Positions 28,119-36,516 of a DNA stretch of 64,000 bases are shown in pieces. The notes beneath the pieces are model-generated. The model worked only from the letters and a program-made list of their open reading frames with translations, had not been told where the DNA came from and searched no databases. Origin of the DNA: Flagellimonas yonaguniensis (GTDB lineage: Bacteria; Bacteroidota; Bacteroidia; Flavobacteriales; Flavobacteriaceae). Made by a program: the position numbers and the translations under genes. Location of the stretch: contig NZ_JARFVB010000001.1 in NCBI RefSeq assembly GCF_029193885.1, forward strand, positions 434,001 to 498,000, given 5' to 3'. Within the stretch, counting starts at the first letter, position 1; each line of letters starts with the position of its first letter.

Positions 28119-28892
28119 TCAATGTTGTTCTTGGATATGAGCCACCATTTTGCATGCCCCATCATGGCCTTGTCCACAAGCTTTGTTGAACCATACCTTC
28201 GCCTTGCCCAAGTCTTTCGGAATTTCCACCCCTTCATAGTAGAGGTTGCCCAACGTCACATTTGCATTGGTGTTTCCTATATCCGATGCTTGTTCAAATA
28301 GCGGAACGGCTTGCTGGATGTCTTTTGGCACTCCCTGGCCCTTGAGGTGCATGATTCCCAAATTGAATATCGCCGGGGCATATTTCTTTTTTGCCGATTT
28401 TTGAAAGTATGCAAAAGCCTTGGAATAGTCCACTTTGACATTTTTCCCAAAATAGTATGTGCAACCCCTTTCAAAAAGGGACTTTCCGCTTTTTGGAAAG
28501 AACCAAATCACCGCCAATATTACCATTAATATCCAAAGAGAAAAACCCCATAGCCAATCCGTAAATGGTATTTCGTAAGACGGCATAGGATTCGGGAGAC
28601 TACCGTTTTCTTGAAAGGATAAAAGTTGTTGGTTATCCAGTGGATAGTACGATCCAAACTTTCCCCTAATGCCCAAAACGTAGCCATCATCCTTTATGTA
28701 TACTCCCATAAAGAAGAATTGGGAAGTGGTCTTATATCCTAAATAAAGATCTTCCCCATTCGAACCCTTTATGTCTACATCCATAATTTTTTCTATGCGT
28801 TCGCTTTTTCCGAAAAGACCCCTGACTCTTTTGGCCATGGCTATGTTTGGAACGAGGGCCATTAAGAATACTATCAAAACAAATTTTTTCAT
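28119..28892 (-). CDS. signal-peptide membrane protein with Sel1 repeats
   Basis: 257 residues. Signal peptide MKKFVLIVFLMALVPNIAMA, then about 100 residues of beta-rich sequence, a membrane helix (WGFSLWILMVILAVIWFF, about residues 128-146) and three Sel1-like repeats to the C-terminus (AFAYFQKSAKKKYAPAIFNL, AVPLFEQASDIGNTNANVTL, AKVWFNKACGQGHDGACKM). Predicted topology puts its repeats in the cytoplasm, opposite to those of the kinase downstream. The paired Sel1 proteins suggest a scaffold across the inner membrane. Confidence 0.78.
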   Translation of the reverse strand: MKKFVLIVFLMALVPNIAMAKRVRGLFGKSERIEKIMDVDIKGSNGEDLYLGYKTTSQFFFMGVYIKDDGYVLGIRGKFGSYYPLDNQQLLSFQENGSLPNPMPSYEIPFTDWLWGFSLWILMVILAVIWFFPKSGKSLFERGCTYYFGKNVKVDYSKAFAYFQKSAKKKYAPAIFNLGIMHLKGQGVPKDIQQAVPLFEQASDIGNTNANVTLGNLYYEGVEIPKDLGKAKVWFNKACGQGHDGACKMVAHIQEQH

Positions 28893-28896
28893 TATT

Positions 28897-29403
28897 TCAG
28901 CTTTTATGGTTATAATTAGAGTTTGATCTACTTACTTTTTTGAAAGCCCATTTCCTGGCTTCTTCCCCAAACCGGGTATGCTCTCCGAGCAAGTCCCTAA
29001 AACTGTGCGATTCGAAAAATGCACAACCAGCACAAAACGATACCTCGCTTTCCGAATCATAGAGACCTTTAACGTAAAGTTTCTCCAAATTGGTCAATTT
29101 GATAACTTTTTGTTCTTCCAATGCCTCACATAGCACTACCGCCAAATATCTTTTTCCGGTATCATTCGAGAAAAGCAGCTTACGGATCTTTTCATGTTCC
29201 GATCTTTTTATGGCCAACTCCATTTCCAAAACCAACTTTGTTGGTCTGCCGAAAAAAGAGCAGTGAAATCCTATGACTGACCGTTGTTCTTGTGCATTTT
29301 GGGTATATCCATGTTTCATCCCTGATATTAGGAACCAGAATACGAAGGAAATAATCAATAAAAGTGGGGGTAATTTAAAGCTTATGTAATTTAAGGTCTT
29401 CAT
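28897..29403 (-). CDS. hypothetical membrane-anchored protein
   Basis: 168 residues with one N-terminal hydrophobic span (LPPLLLIISFVFWFLISG) that is either a signal anchor or signal peptide. The remainder is helical and charged, with CEALEEQKVIKLTNLEKLYV and a small Cys-containing segment FCAGCAFFES. No family recognised. It ends 4 bp before the next gene in the cargo operon, which supports cotranscription. Confidence 0.6.
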   Translation of the reverse strand: MKTLNYISFKLPPLLLIISFVFWFLISGMKHGYTQNAQEQRSVIGFHCSFFGRPTKLVLEMELAIKRSEHEKIRKLLFSNDTGKRYLAVVLCEALEEQKVIKLTNLEKLYVKGLYDSESEVSFCAGCAFFESHSFRDLLGEHTRFGEEARKWAFKKVSRSNSNYNHKS

Positions 29404-29471
29404 CTTCTGTTTGGTTCATGTTTACATACATGTATAACCATAAAATGAAAATGTCATCTTTTTTACGACTT

Positions 29472-30584
29472 CTATTCTTTTATCCGTTCAAAGGGTGAGC
29501 TGCATTTTCTGAAAATTCCCAAATAATCAAGGCTTACAGGAATGACCTCATCGCCGTCGGTATTCACCGCGCCCCATTTTTTTTCAAATTTGACCGGGGC
29601 CAAACCGTAGGAAAACCTTTTGGCTTCCCAGTACCTTAGAGGAACTACCTCATCCCCATCACTATTTATAAAGCCTCCAAGGGAATTGACAACGAAAGCA
29701 AACCCGTCTTTAAAACCATGAGTCATAGAAAACTTGAATGGTATGACCTCGATTCCTTCTGAATTGATGAAACCATATTTGTTACTGAATTGAACCGCTG
29801 CCAGGCCTTCAGAAAAAGCTTGGGGTTCATTGAGCACATAATGGAATGGGGATTCCTCATTATATTTAAATTCAGTAATGGGATTTCCTTGGGAATCAAG
29901 ATATCCCCAATATTTATCTTTCGCCACGGCAACCCTGCCCTCAGAAAATATACTGGCATGCTCATATTTGCCAGGAATTGTTTCATTGCCCCTCTTGTCT
30001 ATAAAACCATAACCGTTTCCAAATTCTACACGGGCCAAACCTTCTGAAAATTCCGAGGCATCGGTATACTTTAAAGAAATGATCTCGTTACCTATTTTGT
30101 CGATGTAGCCCCATTTCCCATTTAATTCGACTTCGGCCAAACCTTCTTGAAATTCGTAGGTAGTGCTATACTTTGGGGGTATGACCATTTCGCCAAGTTT
30201 ATTGATGTATCCCCATTTTCCATTTGTTTTGACCGCGGCCAGACCTTCTGAAAACCCATAAATTTCTTCAAATTTACTTACGTCGATTTCTTCTCCATCT
30301 GTATTTGCTATGAAGGACTTCTCTTCTAGTTTTAACTTGACAAAACCATCATTAAAAAAATTATAGGAACCATCTATGTCAAAAATGGGAGGAATCACGA
30401 ATTCTCCCACAGTATTTATGAAGCCGCATTTTTCTCCAAGCACTACCTTCGCTAAGCCTTCATAAAAACCAAAGGCCCTATCAAATTGGAGCGGTATTTC
30501 AAAATCGCACGCTTTATTGATATATCCCCATTTTCCGCGAACGAGAGCCGGGGCAAGGATTTTGTCTCTTTTTTCCATTCCCAT
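29472..30584 (-). CDS. WG-repeat protein
   Basis: 370 residues made of about nine to ten WG repeats of roughly 35 residues, with cores such as GKWGYINKACDFEIP, EKCGFINTVGEFVIP, GKWGYIDKIGNEII, NKYGFINSEGIEVIP and KKWGAVNTDGDEVIP. No signal peptide or membrane helix, so it is probably a cytoplasmic beta-rich binding platform. WG repeats are often attached to kinases or found beside signalling proteins. ATG 30584 directly abuts the stop of the FecR-like gene, so translation is coupled. Confidence 0.85.
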   Translation of the reverse strand: MGMEKRDKILAPALVRGKWGYINKACDFEIPLQFDRAFGFYEGLAKVVLGEKCGFINTVGEFVIPPIFDIDGSYNFFNDGFVKLKLEEKSFIANTDGEEIDVSKFEEIYGFSEGLAAVKTNGKWGYINKLGEMVIPPKYSTTYEFQEGLAEVELNGKWGYIDKIGNEIISLKYTDASEFSEGLARVEFGNGYGFIDKRGNETIPGKYEHASIFSEGRVAVAKDKYWGYLDSQGNPITEFKYNEESPFHYVLNEPQAFSEGLAAVQFSNKYGFINSEGIEVIPFKFSMTHGFKDGFAFVVNSLGGFINSDGDEVVPLRYWEAKRFSYGLAPVKFEKKWGAVNTDGDEVIPVSLDYLGIFRKCSSPFERIKE

Positions 30585-31823
30585 TTATCTTTCTTCGTAA
30601 ACTACTGTTTTTATGGGTTCCCTTGTTATAAAAAGTCGTGCCAATCTGTTCGTGGTAATATCAACGGTAACTAAGGGCGTCGCATCTTTTGCATCTTCAT
30701 CCAAAGCATAAATTTGACTGTCCTGGACCAGGTAATAGTAATATCGTCCAGCTTCTTCCACACGGTATACCATTGCCTTTTCCAAATCCAGATCGGCTTG
30801 GATTATAAGTTCCAACTGCCGTTCTTCTTTATTGAAAAAATATGTTTGTTCTCCACTATTGTCATTATCAAACCTAACCAACAATTCCGATAGGACAGTT
30901 GAAGCATTTTGGACGCCAACAATGTTCACGGTTACCTCTTCTTGGGATGGAACTGATTTAATGGGTCTATTGAAAAGTGTATTCACCCCCTTGTTGTTGC
31001 GCTTTGCATCAACCTTTATCAACGGTAACCTCCGTTTTGTTTTTTCCAGATCATAGTAGTCGTTTTTATACTTAAGAAAATAGCCAGATTCCTTGTTCTT
31101 TAAAATCCTAAGGGACAGGGCTTCCAATTTCCCCATCAATGGACGACCGTACAATTTGAAAACACCGTCATGAAAAGTATAGGAAAGGGACCTAGAGGAT
31201 TGATATTTTCTTACCGCTCTGCTTGGAAGGGTTTTGTAACCACCAATAGCCAATTGTACCTCGCTCTCTGTGTTGGGATTTTGAACACTGTCGTGTTTTT
31301 GTAAACCATCGGTATTCTCTCGATTGACCAGATTGTCATTATCCTGCACTCTATCAATATCTGGCTTATCCAGCTTATTTTCTTCGACCAGTTTTCCCTC
31401 ATCCAGATCAAAAATGGAATCGGTCTTCATTGTGGATGTTGTATCCACGTCCACCACGGTGGGTTCGGTGTTTGATGTTGAAGGGCCGTACTGATTGAAC
31501 AGTAAAATGGCCCCACCGATTATCAAACAGGCTGCTATTGCCCAACTATAAATGAAAAGTCTTCGATATCTTCCGTTTGGTCGGTCTGAAGTTGGAGTTT
31601 CTTGGTTTTCTTGATACTCTTTATAGTACTTTCGTAAGCGGTTCTTTAATTCTGCCTTTTCTTTCTTGGTTATTCCCTCATATATTTTTTCATAGACCCT
31701 TACCTCTTTGGCAAAATCGGGATTGTGGTGCATTAATTCCTCTACCTCATCTTTTTCCGATGGGGCCAGTGTACCTCGAAGGTATTTGTCTATCAATGCT
31801 ATGTACTTTAATTCCTCTATCAT
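30585..31823 (-). CDS. FecR-like/anti-sigma-type transmembrane protein
   Basis: 412 residues. The N-terminal 70 residues (YLRGTLAPSEKDEVEELMHH) look like the zinc-free anti-sigma domain seen next to ECF sigma factors. A membrane helix follows (FIYSWAIAACLIIGGAILLF, about 90-109), then a long Ser/Thr/Asp-rich linker, and a periplasmic domain from about 215. It begins 1 bp after the sigma factor gene, the classic sigma/anti-sigma arrangement. The periplasmic domain would sense a signal and release the sigma factor; its ligand is unknown. Confidence 0.75.
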   Translation of the reverse strand: MIEELKYIALIDKYLRGTLAPSEKDEVEELMHHNPDFAKEVRVYEKIYEGITKKEKAELKNRLRKYYKEYQENQETPTSDRPNGRYRRLFIYSWAIAACLIIGGAILLFNQYGPSTSNTEPTVVDVDTTSTMKTDSIFDLDEGKLVEENKLDKPDIDRVQDNDNLVNRENTDGLQKHDSVQNPNTESEVQLAIGGYKTLPSRAVRKYQSSRSLSYTFHDGVFKLYGRPLMGKLEALSLRILKNKESGYFLKYKNDYYDLEKTKRRLPLIKVDAKRNNKGVNTLFNRPIKSVPSQEEVTVNIVGVQNASTVLSELLVRFDNDNSGEQTYFFNKEERQLELIIQADLDLEKAMVYRVEEAGRYYYYLVQDSQIYALDEDAKDATPLVTVDITTNRLARLFITREPIKTVVYEER

Positions 31824-31824
31824 T

Positions 31825-32388
31825 TTACTGTTCTAAAGCGATTATGTCCTCGTACGAAATGCTGGACCTTAGCTTTTTGAGACATCTTAATTTTTGCTGG
31901 CTTGCCGACCTGGCGCTTGAATAGTTGAACCTTTCGGCGATATCCTCCATGCGCATGCCAAAAAAAATAGCGGTTTCCAGAAGGGATTTGCACGGTTCCC
32001 CCAAGCGTGACATGGCCCTGCCCAAATAATCCTTTAATCTGGGCCCTGGGTGGGTAACCTCATAGATCAGTTCTTCTTCAAACTTGCTTTCAAAACCATT
32101 GGCTTCCCTAGGTTGTTCGTGGCGCTTTCTTCGGTTGAGTTGGTTGAGCCACTGTCTTTTAGAAATTTCAAACAGGTATGTGCTTATTTTACTTCTTTGC
32201 TCGTATTTTCCCGACATGACATTCTTGTAAAAGACGATTATCGCTTCTTGGAACACATCGAGGGCATCTTCCTCGTCCCCATTGTTTCTGCAAATCCAGC
32301 TTTTTACCATCCCCAAATGGGCATATAACTGCCCAAGGCATTCCTCGTTACCTGATTTTAGCTGGCGTAAAAGTTCGTGGTCAGTCAT
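31825..32388 (-). CDS. ECF-type RNA polymerase sigma factor
   Basis: 187-residue sigma-70 family protein. Region 2 is EEDALDVFQEAIIVFYKNV, with YLFEISKRQWLNQLNRRKR matching the -10 recognition helix. Region 4 is CKSLLETAIFFGMRMEDIAE plus the HTH FNYSSARSASQQKLRCLKKL. It probably drives the cargo operon, and its activity is expected to be held by the transmembrane protein encoded just downstream. It starts 17 bp after the LEA-like lipoprotein gene. Confidence 0.88.
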   Translation of the reverse strand: MTDHELLRQLKSGNEECLGQLYAHLGMVKSWICRNNGDEEDALDVFQEAIIVFYKNVMSGKYEQRSKISTYLFEISKRQWLNQLNRRKRHEQPREANGFESKFEEELIYEVTHPGPRLKDYLGRAMSRLGEPCKSLLETAIFFGMRMEDIAERFNYSSARSASQQKLRCLKKLRSSISYEDIIALEQ

Positions 32389-32405
32389 TTAGTCAAAAGG
32401 CTTTC

Positions 32406-33275
32406 TTAAAAACTTATTTCAAGTAGGTCTTCTATGGGCACATTGAACCTATACCCCTCTATAAGTACCTGTGCCTCCCCCAAAATAACAAAATTCACTT
32501 TTTGATCGGTCAGCCAAGAGAATTTCATTTGTTTCAACAAGTCCAGATTGTTAAAAGTAACCTGTAAAGGAATTATTTGTGACCCCATGGGTTTCTGATC
32601 ATATGGTTCTTCCAACGTCCAATGTGCTACGGATTCTTTAGCCTTATCCAGATAAAAGCCCAGCTCCAAACTATCGATTTGATATGCAATGGGCATTTGG
32701 TTGATGGCCTCCATTTCGAGTCTGAGTTGCGTTTTTCTTAAAGAAGGTAGCTTGTCACTGGATATGGAGCGTAACTTAAAATTTTTACCATAGTCCAAGT
32801 TTTGCTCAATCTGGGTCAGAATAGCTTGTTTGGTATTAAGATGAATTTGGTCATCCAATCCTATACTGAAAGAGTTCAACATAAAGCTGACCTTTCCGTT
32901 TCCCTTGAGCTCAAAAGTCGAAGAGTCCGAGGTAAGCAGTTCGGGATAAAATGTGCTTAACCTTTTTAGGCTTATTTTGCAGCTTACAGGGATTCCTATG
33001 GTATCATTTGCATTTAGCGCAATCTGTTCCTTTAAGAATCCATTGCCCACCAACGAGTCCCTATAGTAGATTTCCATACTGGATTGGCGCAATTTTGTCC
33101 TGACATTGTTTGGGTTGTAAACAATGTAGTCCATCCCTACCATAAGGGTGTCATTTTTGGAATTCAAAATGGCAATGTTGTCGATGGCCACGAATTCCGG
33201 TCTCTTGGCACATGAGATAATGACAGAAAGGACGGCAAACAGGACTGTTGCCTTTATTTCGGTTGTTATTTTCAT
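32406..33275 (-). CDS. LEA/WHy-domain lipoprotein
   Basis: 289 residues. Lipobox VLSVIISC with Cys22, then beta-rich sequence with YIVYNPNNVRTKLRQSSMEI and YRDSLVGNGFL, typical of LEA14/WHy-like domains. Two such domains may be present (about 30-130 and 160-285). Probably anchored in the periplasmic face of a membrane. Its ATG overlaps the end of the FHA-ABC transporter gene by 4 bp, which suggests that the two proteins act in one complex. Confidence 0.8.
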   Translation of the reverse strand: MKITTEIKATVLFAVLSVIISCAKRPEFVAIDNIAILNSKNDTLMVGMDYIVYNPNNVRTKLRQSSMEIYYRDSLVGNGFLKEQIALNANDTIGIPVSCKISLKRLSTFYPELLTSDSSTFELKGNGKVSFMLNSFSIGLDDQIHLNTKQAILTQIEQNLDYGKNFKLRSISSDKLPSLRKTQLRLEMEAINQMPIAYQIDSLELGFYLDKAKESVAHWTLEEPYDQKPMGSQIIPLQVTFNNLDLLKQMKFSWLTDQKVNFVILGEAQVLIEGYRFNVPIEDLLEISF

Positions 33276-35614
33276 AGGGCATCCTTCTTTTTAAGTGATA
33301 CGAAAATCAGCAGGTAAAAAAGCATGCTGAGAATGGCGATGGCCAGAAGGTTCCTATCAAACCCATCAAAGAGACTTCCTATCAATTTTCCTTGGTCCAC
33401 CAGTTTTTCATTATAAAGGTCCAATATTCGAAGGGCTGAGGAGGGGGCATCCCGTACCCCGTTGGCAGGAGGGGGCAGTGCCACTGTAGCAATTACGGAT
33501 TGTGTGGTATCGACAGTGCCTTCCAAATTCGGGGATACTTTGTCCTGTACCCGTGCCAATCCCTCGGTGCCCCATCTTCCCAGAGTGAAAAAACTCAACA
33601 GTTCCACAAGGGTATTGTTTATTTTGGTCATTACCCCTGCCAACATAATCTGTGGCATCAATGCAATGGGTACCACTGTCATCACCTTTTCTGTATTGTT
33701 GAAGGTCGCTGAGAGCCAAAGCCCTATGAGTGACGCCGAAACGGAGATATAGAACATGAATGCCGCGCTTCCCCAAAACGAGCGAAGAAATATCTCTTCA
33801 AAGTCGGGGTGGGAATTCCATTTAAAGTTAACATACACAATGCCCACAAAAATCAAGGTCTGAATCAGTGCGATGAGCGCAAGAACCGCCCATTTGGAAA
33901 GAATATATGTATTGATGGCCAAATTGAACATGCGCTCCCTTTTGTAAATGGGGAGTTCCCCGACAATTTCCTTGGCGGCATTACTGACTCCGAACCAAAT
34001 CCCTGAAATGGCCATCAAGAACAGCACCCCTACCTGGAACTTGTCAAAGACCAAACAAACAAGCCCCCCTATAATAACAGGTTGTGCCAAGAGAAGTCCG
34101 AGGTTCTCCCTGTCGTTGACCTTGATTCTGAAATACCTGGAAATCAGCCAGAACAATTGCAGCCAATGGGAGTCTTTCCGCTCTTTTTTGATTTCCTGGT
34201 TAATCGTCCTAGGCACACTTTGCTTGGGCGGTTTTTGATAAAACTTACCAACCACCTCGAAATCGCTCATTTTGCTGTAAACCTCTACAATATTGCCCAC
34301 TTCAAAATGGGCTGTCAATAAATCCGCTGATCCTTTAAAGACCAAATGCCCCTGTACTCCCAGAAATATGACCTCATCCACATAACTGAGGTCTTCTGGT
34401 TTGTGAGTGACCATGACTATAGTAGTCCCATTGTGTGCCAATTCTTTTAAGCTGGTCAAGAAACCCTCTATAGTTTCAGGATCCAGTGGAGAGGTGGGTT
34501 CATCCAAAAAGAGGATAGTAGGTTCGGTCAAAAGTTCCACGGCAATGGAGACACGCTTGCGTTGACCGCCAGATAGACTACCTACTTTTATAGTCCGAAT
34601 ATCTTTCTCTTTGTCTTGGTCCAGATTTAGATCGGAGATTACCTTGTCTATTCTTTCATTGATTTCTTCATTGGTCGTATCATCCGGCAAACGCAATTTG
34701 GCGGCATAGAACAAGGTCTTGTAAACGGTCAGTTCCCTATGGACAATATCATCCTGTGGTACGTATCCTATCTTTTTTTTGATTAAGCCAAAATTTTCTG
34801 TCAGCGAAAGTCCATGAATCAGTACTTCCCCAGAAGTGGCGGGATTCTCCCCATTGAGACATTTTAATAAAGTTGATTTTCCGCAACCTGAGGGACCCAT
34901 CAATGCCACGAACTTGGATTGATGGATATCCAGTGACATATCTTGGAGCCCGATTTTGTTGTTCGGGTATTTTTTTTGTATGGCACGGGCCATAATGGCA
35001 CTTTTGATTTTTCTTAGGTCTCTGGGACCGTTACCAAGTGTTATGCTGTAAAAGGATATGGTGATAGTATCACTGTCGTTCAGCTTTGTCTTGGTCTTTA
35101 CTTCTTTTCCGTTTAGATAGGTCTTATTGGTAGACCCTAGGTCCTCAACCCAAAAACTTCCCTGGGAATATGACAGCAGGGCATGTTCACGGGTCACCGT
35201 AGGGTCTTCCAAAACAAGGTCATTACTTTTTTGGCGTCCAACTTTTAAAATCCCTTTCGCCATTATTTTTTGTTTGAAATCGAATGGACCTTGTCTTTCA
35301 ATTTCTTCTTGTTCCTTTTTTTTGGTAGGTTTTTCAGTGGAAAGGTAAAAGGTTAAAGAAGCGATATTGACCATGTCCCCTGGTTTCAAACTTGACCAAA
35401 CATTAGGCTGCAGGCGTTTTTCATTCACCTTGGTACCATTGGCACTCTCCAAGTCGATGATAAAGACCCCTTCTGATCTTCGTTCAATTTGGGCATGCTC
35501 CCGGGAGACCCTTCTACCGTCCACTTCAATCTCCGCACCGTGTCCATTTCTTCCAATGGTCAGCTTTTTCCCCGGCTCAAGGGGTATCGACCGTGTATTG
35601 TAAATTAAATACAT
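33272..35614 (-). CDS. FHA-FHA-ABC half-transporter (ABCG/ABC2 type)
   Basis: 780 residues in four modules. Two FHA domains (GR at 21-22 with SREH 38-41; GR at 126-127 with TREH 141-144, each followed by a SANGT or STNKT loop) should bind phosphothreonine. An ABC ATPase follows: Walker A GPSGCGKST 240-248, signature LSGGQ 347-351, Walker B LFLDEP. From about 500 come roughly six membrane helices of the ABC2 type. The order ATPase-then-permease matches ABCG half-transporters, which dimerise. The kinase in the operon could control it through the FHA domains. Cargo unknown. Confidence 0.93.
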   Translation of the reverse strand: MYLIYNTRSIPLEPGKKLTIGRNGHGAEIEVDGRRVSREHAQIERRSEGVFIIDLESANGTKVNEKRLQPNVWSSLKPGDMVNIASLTFYLSTEKPTKKKEQEEIERQGPFDFKQKIMAKGILKVGRQKSNDLVLEDPTVTREHALLSYSQGSFWVEDLGSTNKTYLNGKEVKTKTKLNDSDTITISFYSITLGNGPRDLRKIKSAIMARAIQKKYPNNKIGLQDMSLDIHQSKFVALMGPSGCGKSTLLKCLNGENPATSGEVLIHGLSLTENFGLIKKKIGYVPQDDIVHRELTVYKTLFYAAKLRLPDDTTNEEINERIDKVISDLNLDQDKEKDIRTIKVGSLSGGQRKRVSIAVELLTEPTILFLDEPTSPLDPETIEGFLTSLKELAHNGTTIVMVTHKPEDLSYVDEVIFLGVQGHLVFKGSADLLTAHFEVGNIVEVYSKMSDFEVVGKFYQKPPKQSVPRTINQEIKKERKDSHWLQLFWLISRYFRIKVNDRENLGLLLAQPVIIGGLVCLVFDKFQVGVLFLMAISGIWFGVSNAAKEIVGELPIYKRERMFNLAINTYILSKWAVLALIALIQTLIFVGIVYVNFKWNSHPDFEEIFLRSFWGSAAFMFYISVSASLIGLWLSATFNNTEKVMTVVPIALMPQIMLAGVMTKINNTLVELLSFFTLGRWGTEGLARVQDKVSPNLEGTVDTTQSVIATVALPPPANGVRDAPSSALRILDLYNEKLVDQGKLIGSLFDGFDRNLLAIAILSMLFYLLIFVSLKKKDAL

Positions 35615-35619
35615 CTCTT

Positions 35620-36456
35620 TTATCTATTGTTGTCTATATAGGAGTGTATGCAGTTCTTTCTATGTTCTGCAAAGGGGTGTGTCGAAGTAAGCTTTCTTAG
35701 CAAATCCTGTTTTTCATATCGCTCCAATTTTTTGAAAAAATCCGCAAATCGGTTAACATTGTAACCTGCGGCCTTGGCAAGCTCAAAGCCGACTTTGTCG
35801 GCCTCATATTCGTCAATTTGATCAAAGGGCGGGGCCAGTGTTCTGTTGATTTTACTGGCTATTTCCGCAAAACCGTCCATTCGGGTCATATCCCCTAGAT
35901 CAGTGGAGAGTGTGAGCTTGGTCACTTTACGCTGGGTGTGCAATCGGTCCTCGTGGGCAACTTCATGACCAATGATGAAGGCCAGTTCGTCATAGGAATC
36001 CACAAAGTCCAATAGTCCGGTGGTGATGTAGAGATAGCCACCAAGAGTGGCGAAAGCATTGATTTCATCCGATTTAAGTATGCTCAATTTGTAGTTTACC
36101 CCTTTACGGGAAACGTTCTTTGAGATTTCTTGTAGGATTTCCTCGACCTTTTCCCTGGCAAAATGGGTGTTGTCCAATTGGCCCAACAAGACGTATCGGC
36201 TGTAAATTTCCCTGCCGATGGAGCTTTTGGAATTACTGCTGATATAGAGTGCAAAATCAAGCCAATTGTTCTCCGCCTGTTTCAATAGAAAGGCGGGGCC
36301 ATCAAATGCATGGCCACAGTTGTTCAACAAGGCTGCATCTTCAACTTTGGAGGTGTAGACGGCTATAGCTTCGTCAAGTTTATCCAAGGGCAGTTCCTGT
36401 GCACCGGACCATTTAAAAAGGAGAATGACTAGAAGAGTGGAAAGGGTTGGTTTCAT
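35620..36456 (-). CDS. M48-family zinc metalloprotease, secreted
   Basis: 278 residues from ATG 36456, where a signal peptide begins (MKPTLSTLLVILLFKWSGAQ). The zinc motif HEVAH is at 164-168 (AFIIGHEVAHEDR), and the third ligand Glu lies in EYEADKVGFELAKAAG. This is the BepA/LoiP type of periplasmic protease, usually a quality-control enzyme for outer-membrane proteins. It is separated from the transporter gene by only 5 bp, so it is cotranscribed with the signalling genes. Confidence 0.9.
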   Translation of the reverse strand: MKPTLSTLLVILLFKWSGAQELPLDKLDEAIAVYTSKVEDAALLNNCGHAFDGPAFLLKQAENNWLDFALYISSNSKSSIGREIYSRYVLLGQLDNTHFAREKVEEILQEISKNVSRKGVNYKLSILKSDEINAFATLGGYLYITTGLLDFVDSYDELAFIIGHEVAHEDRLHTQRKVTKLTLSTDLGDMTRMDGFAEIASKINRTLAPPFDQIDEYEADKVGFELAKAAGYNVNRFADFFKKLERYEKQDLLRKLTSTHPFAEHRKNCIHSYIDNNR

Positions 36457-36516
36457 CTTGTTTTTATGGTATATAACCAAATGTAGCAAATGTCATCTTT
36501 TAAGTGGAAAATTTCC

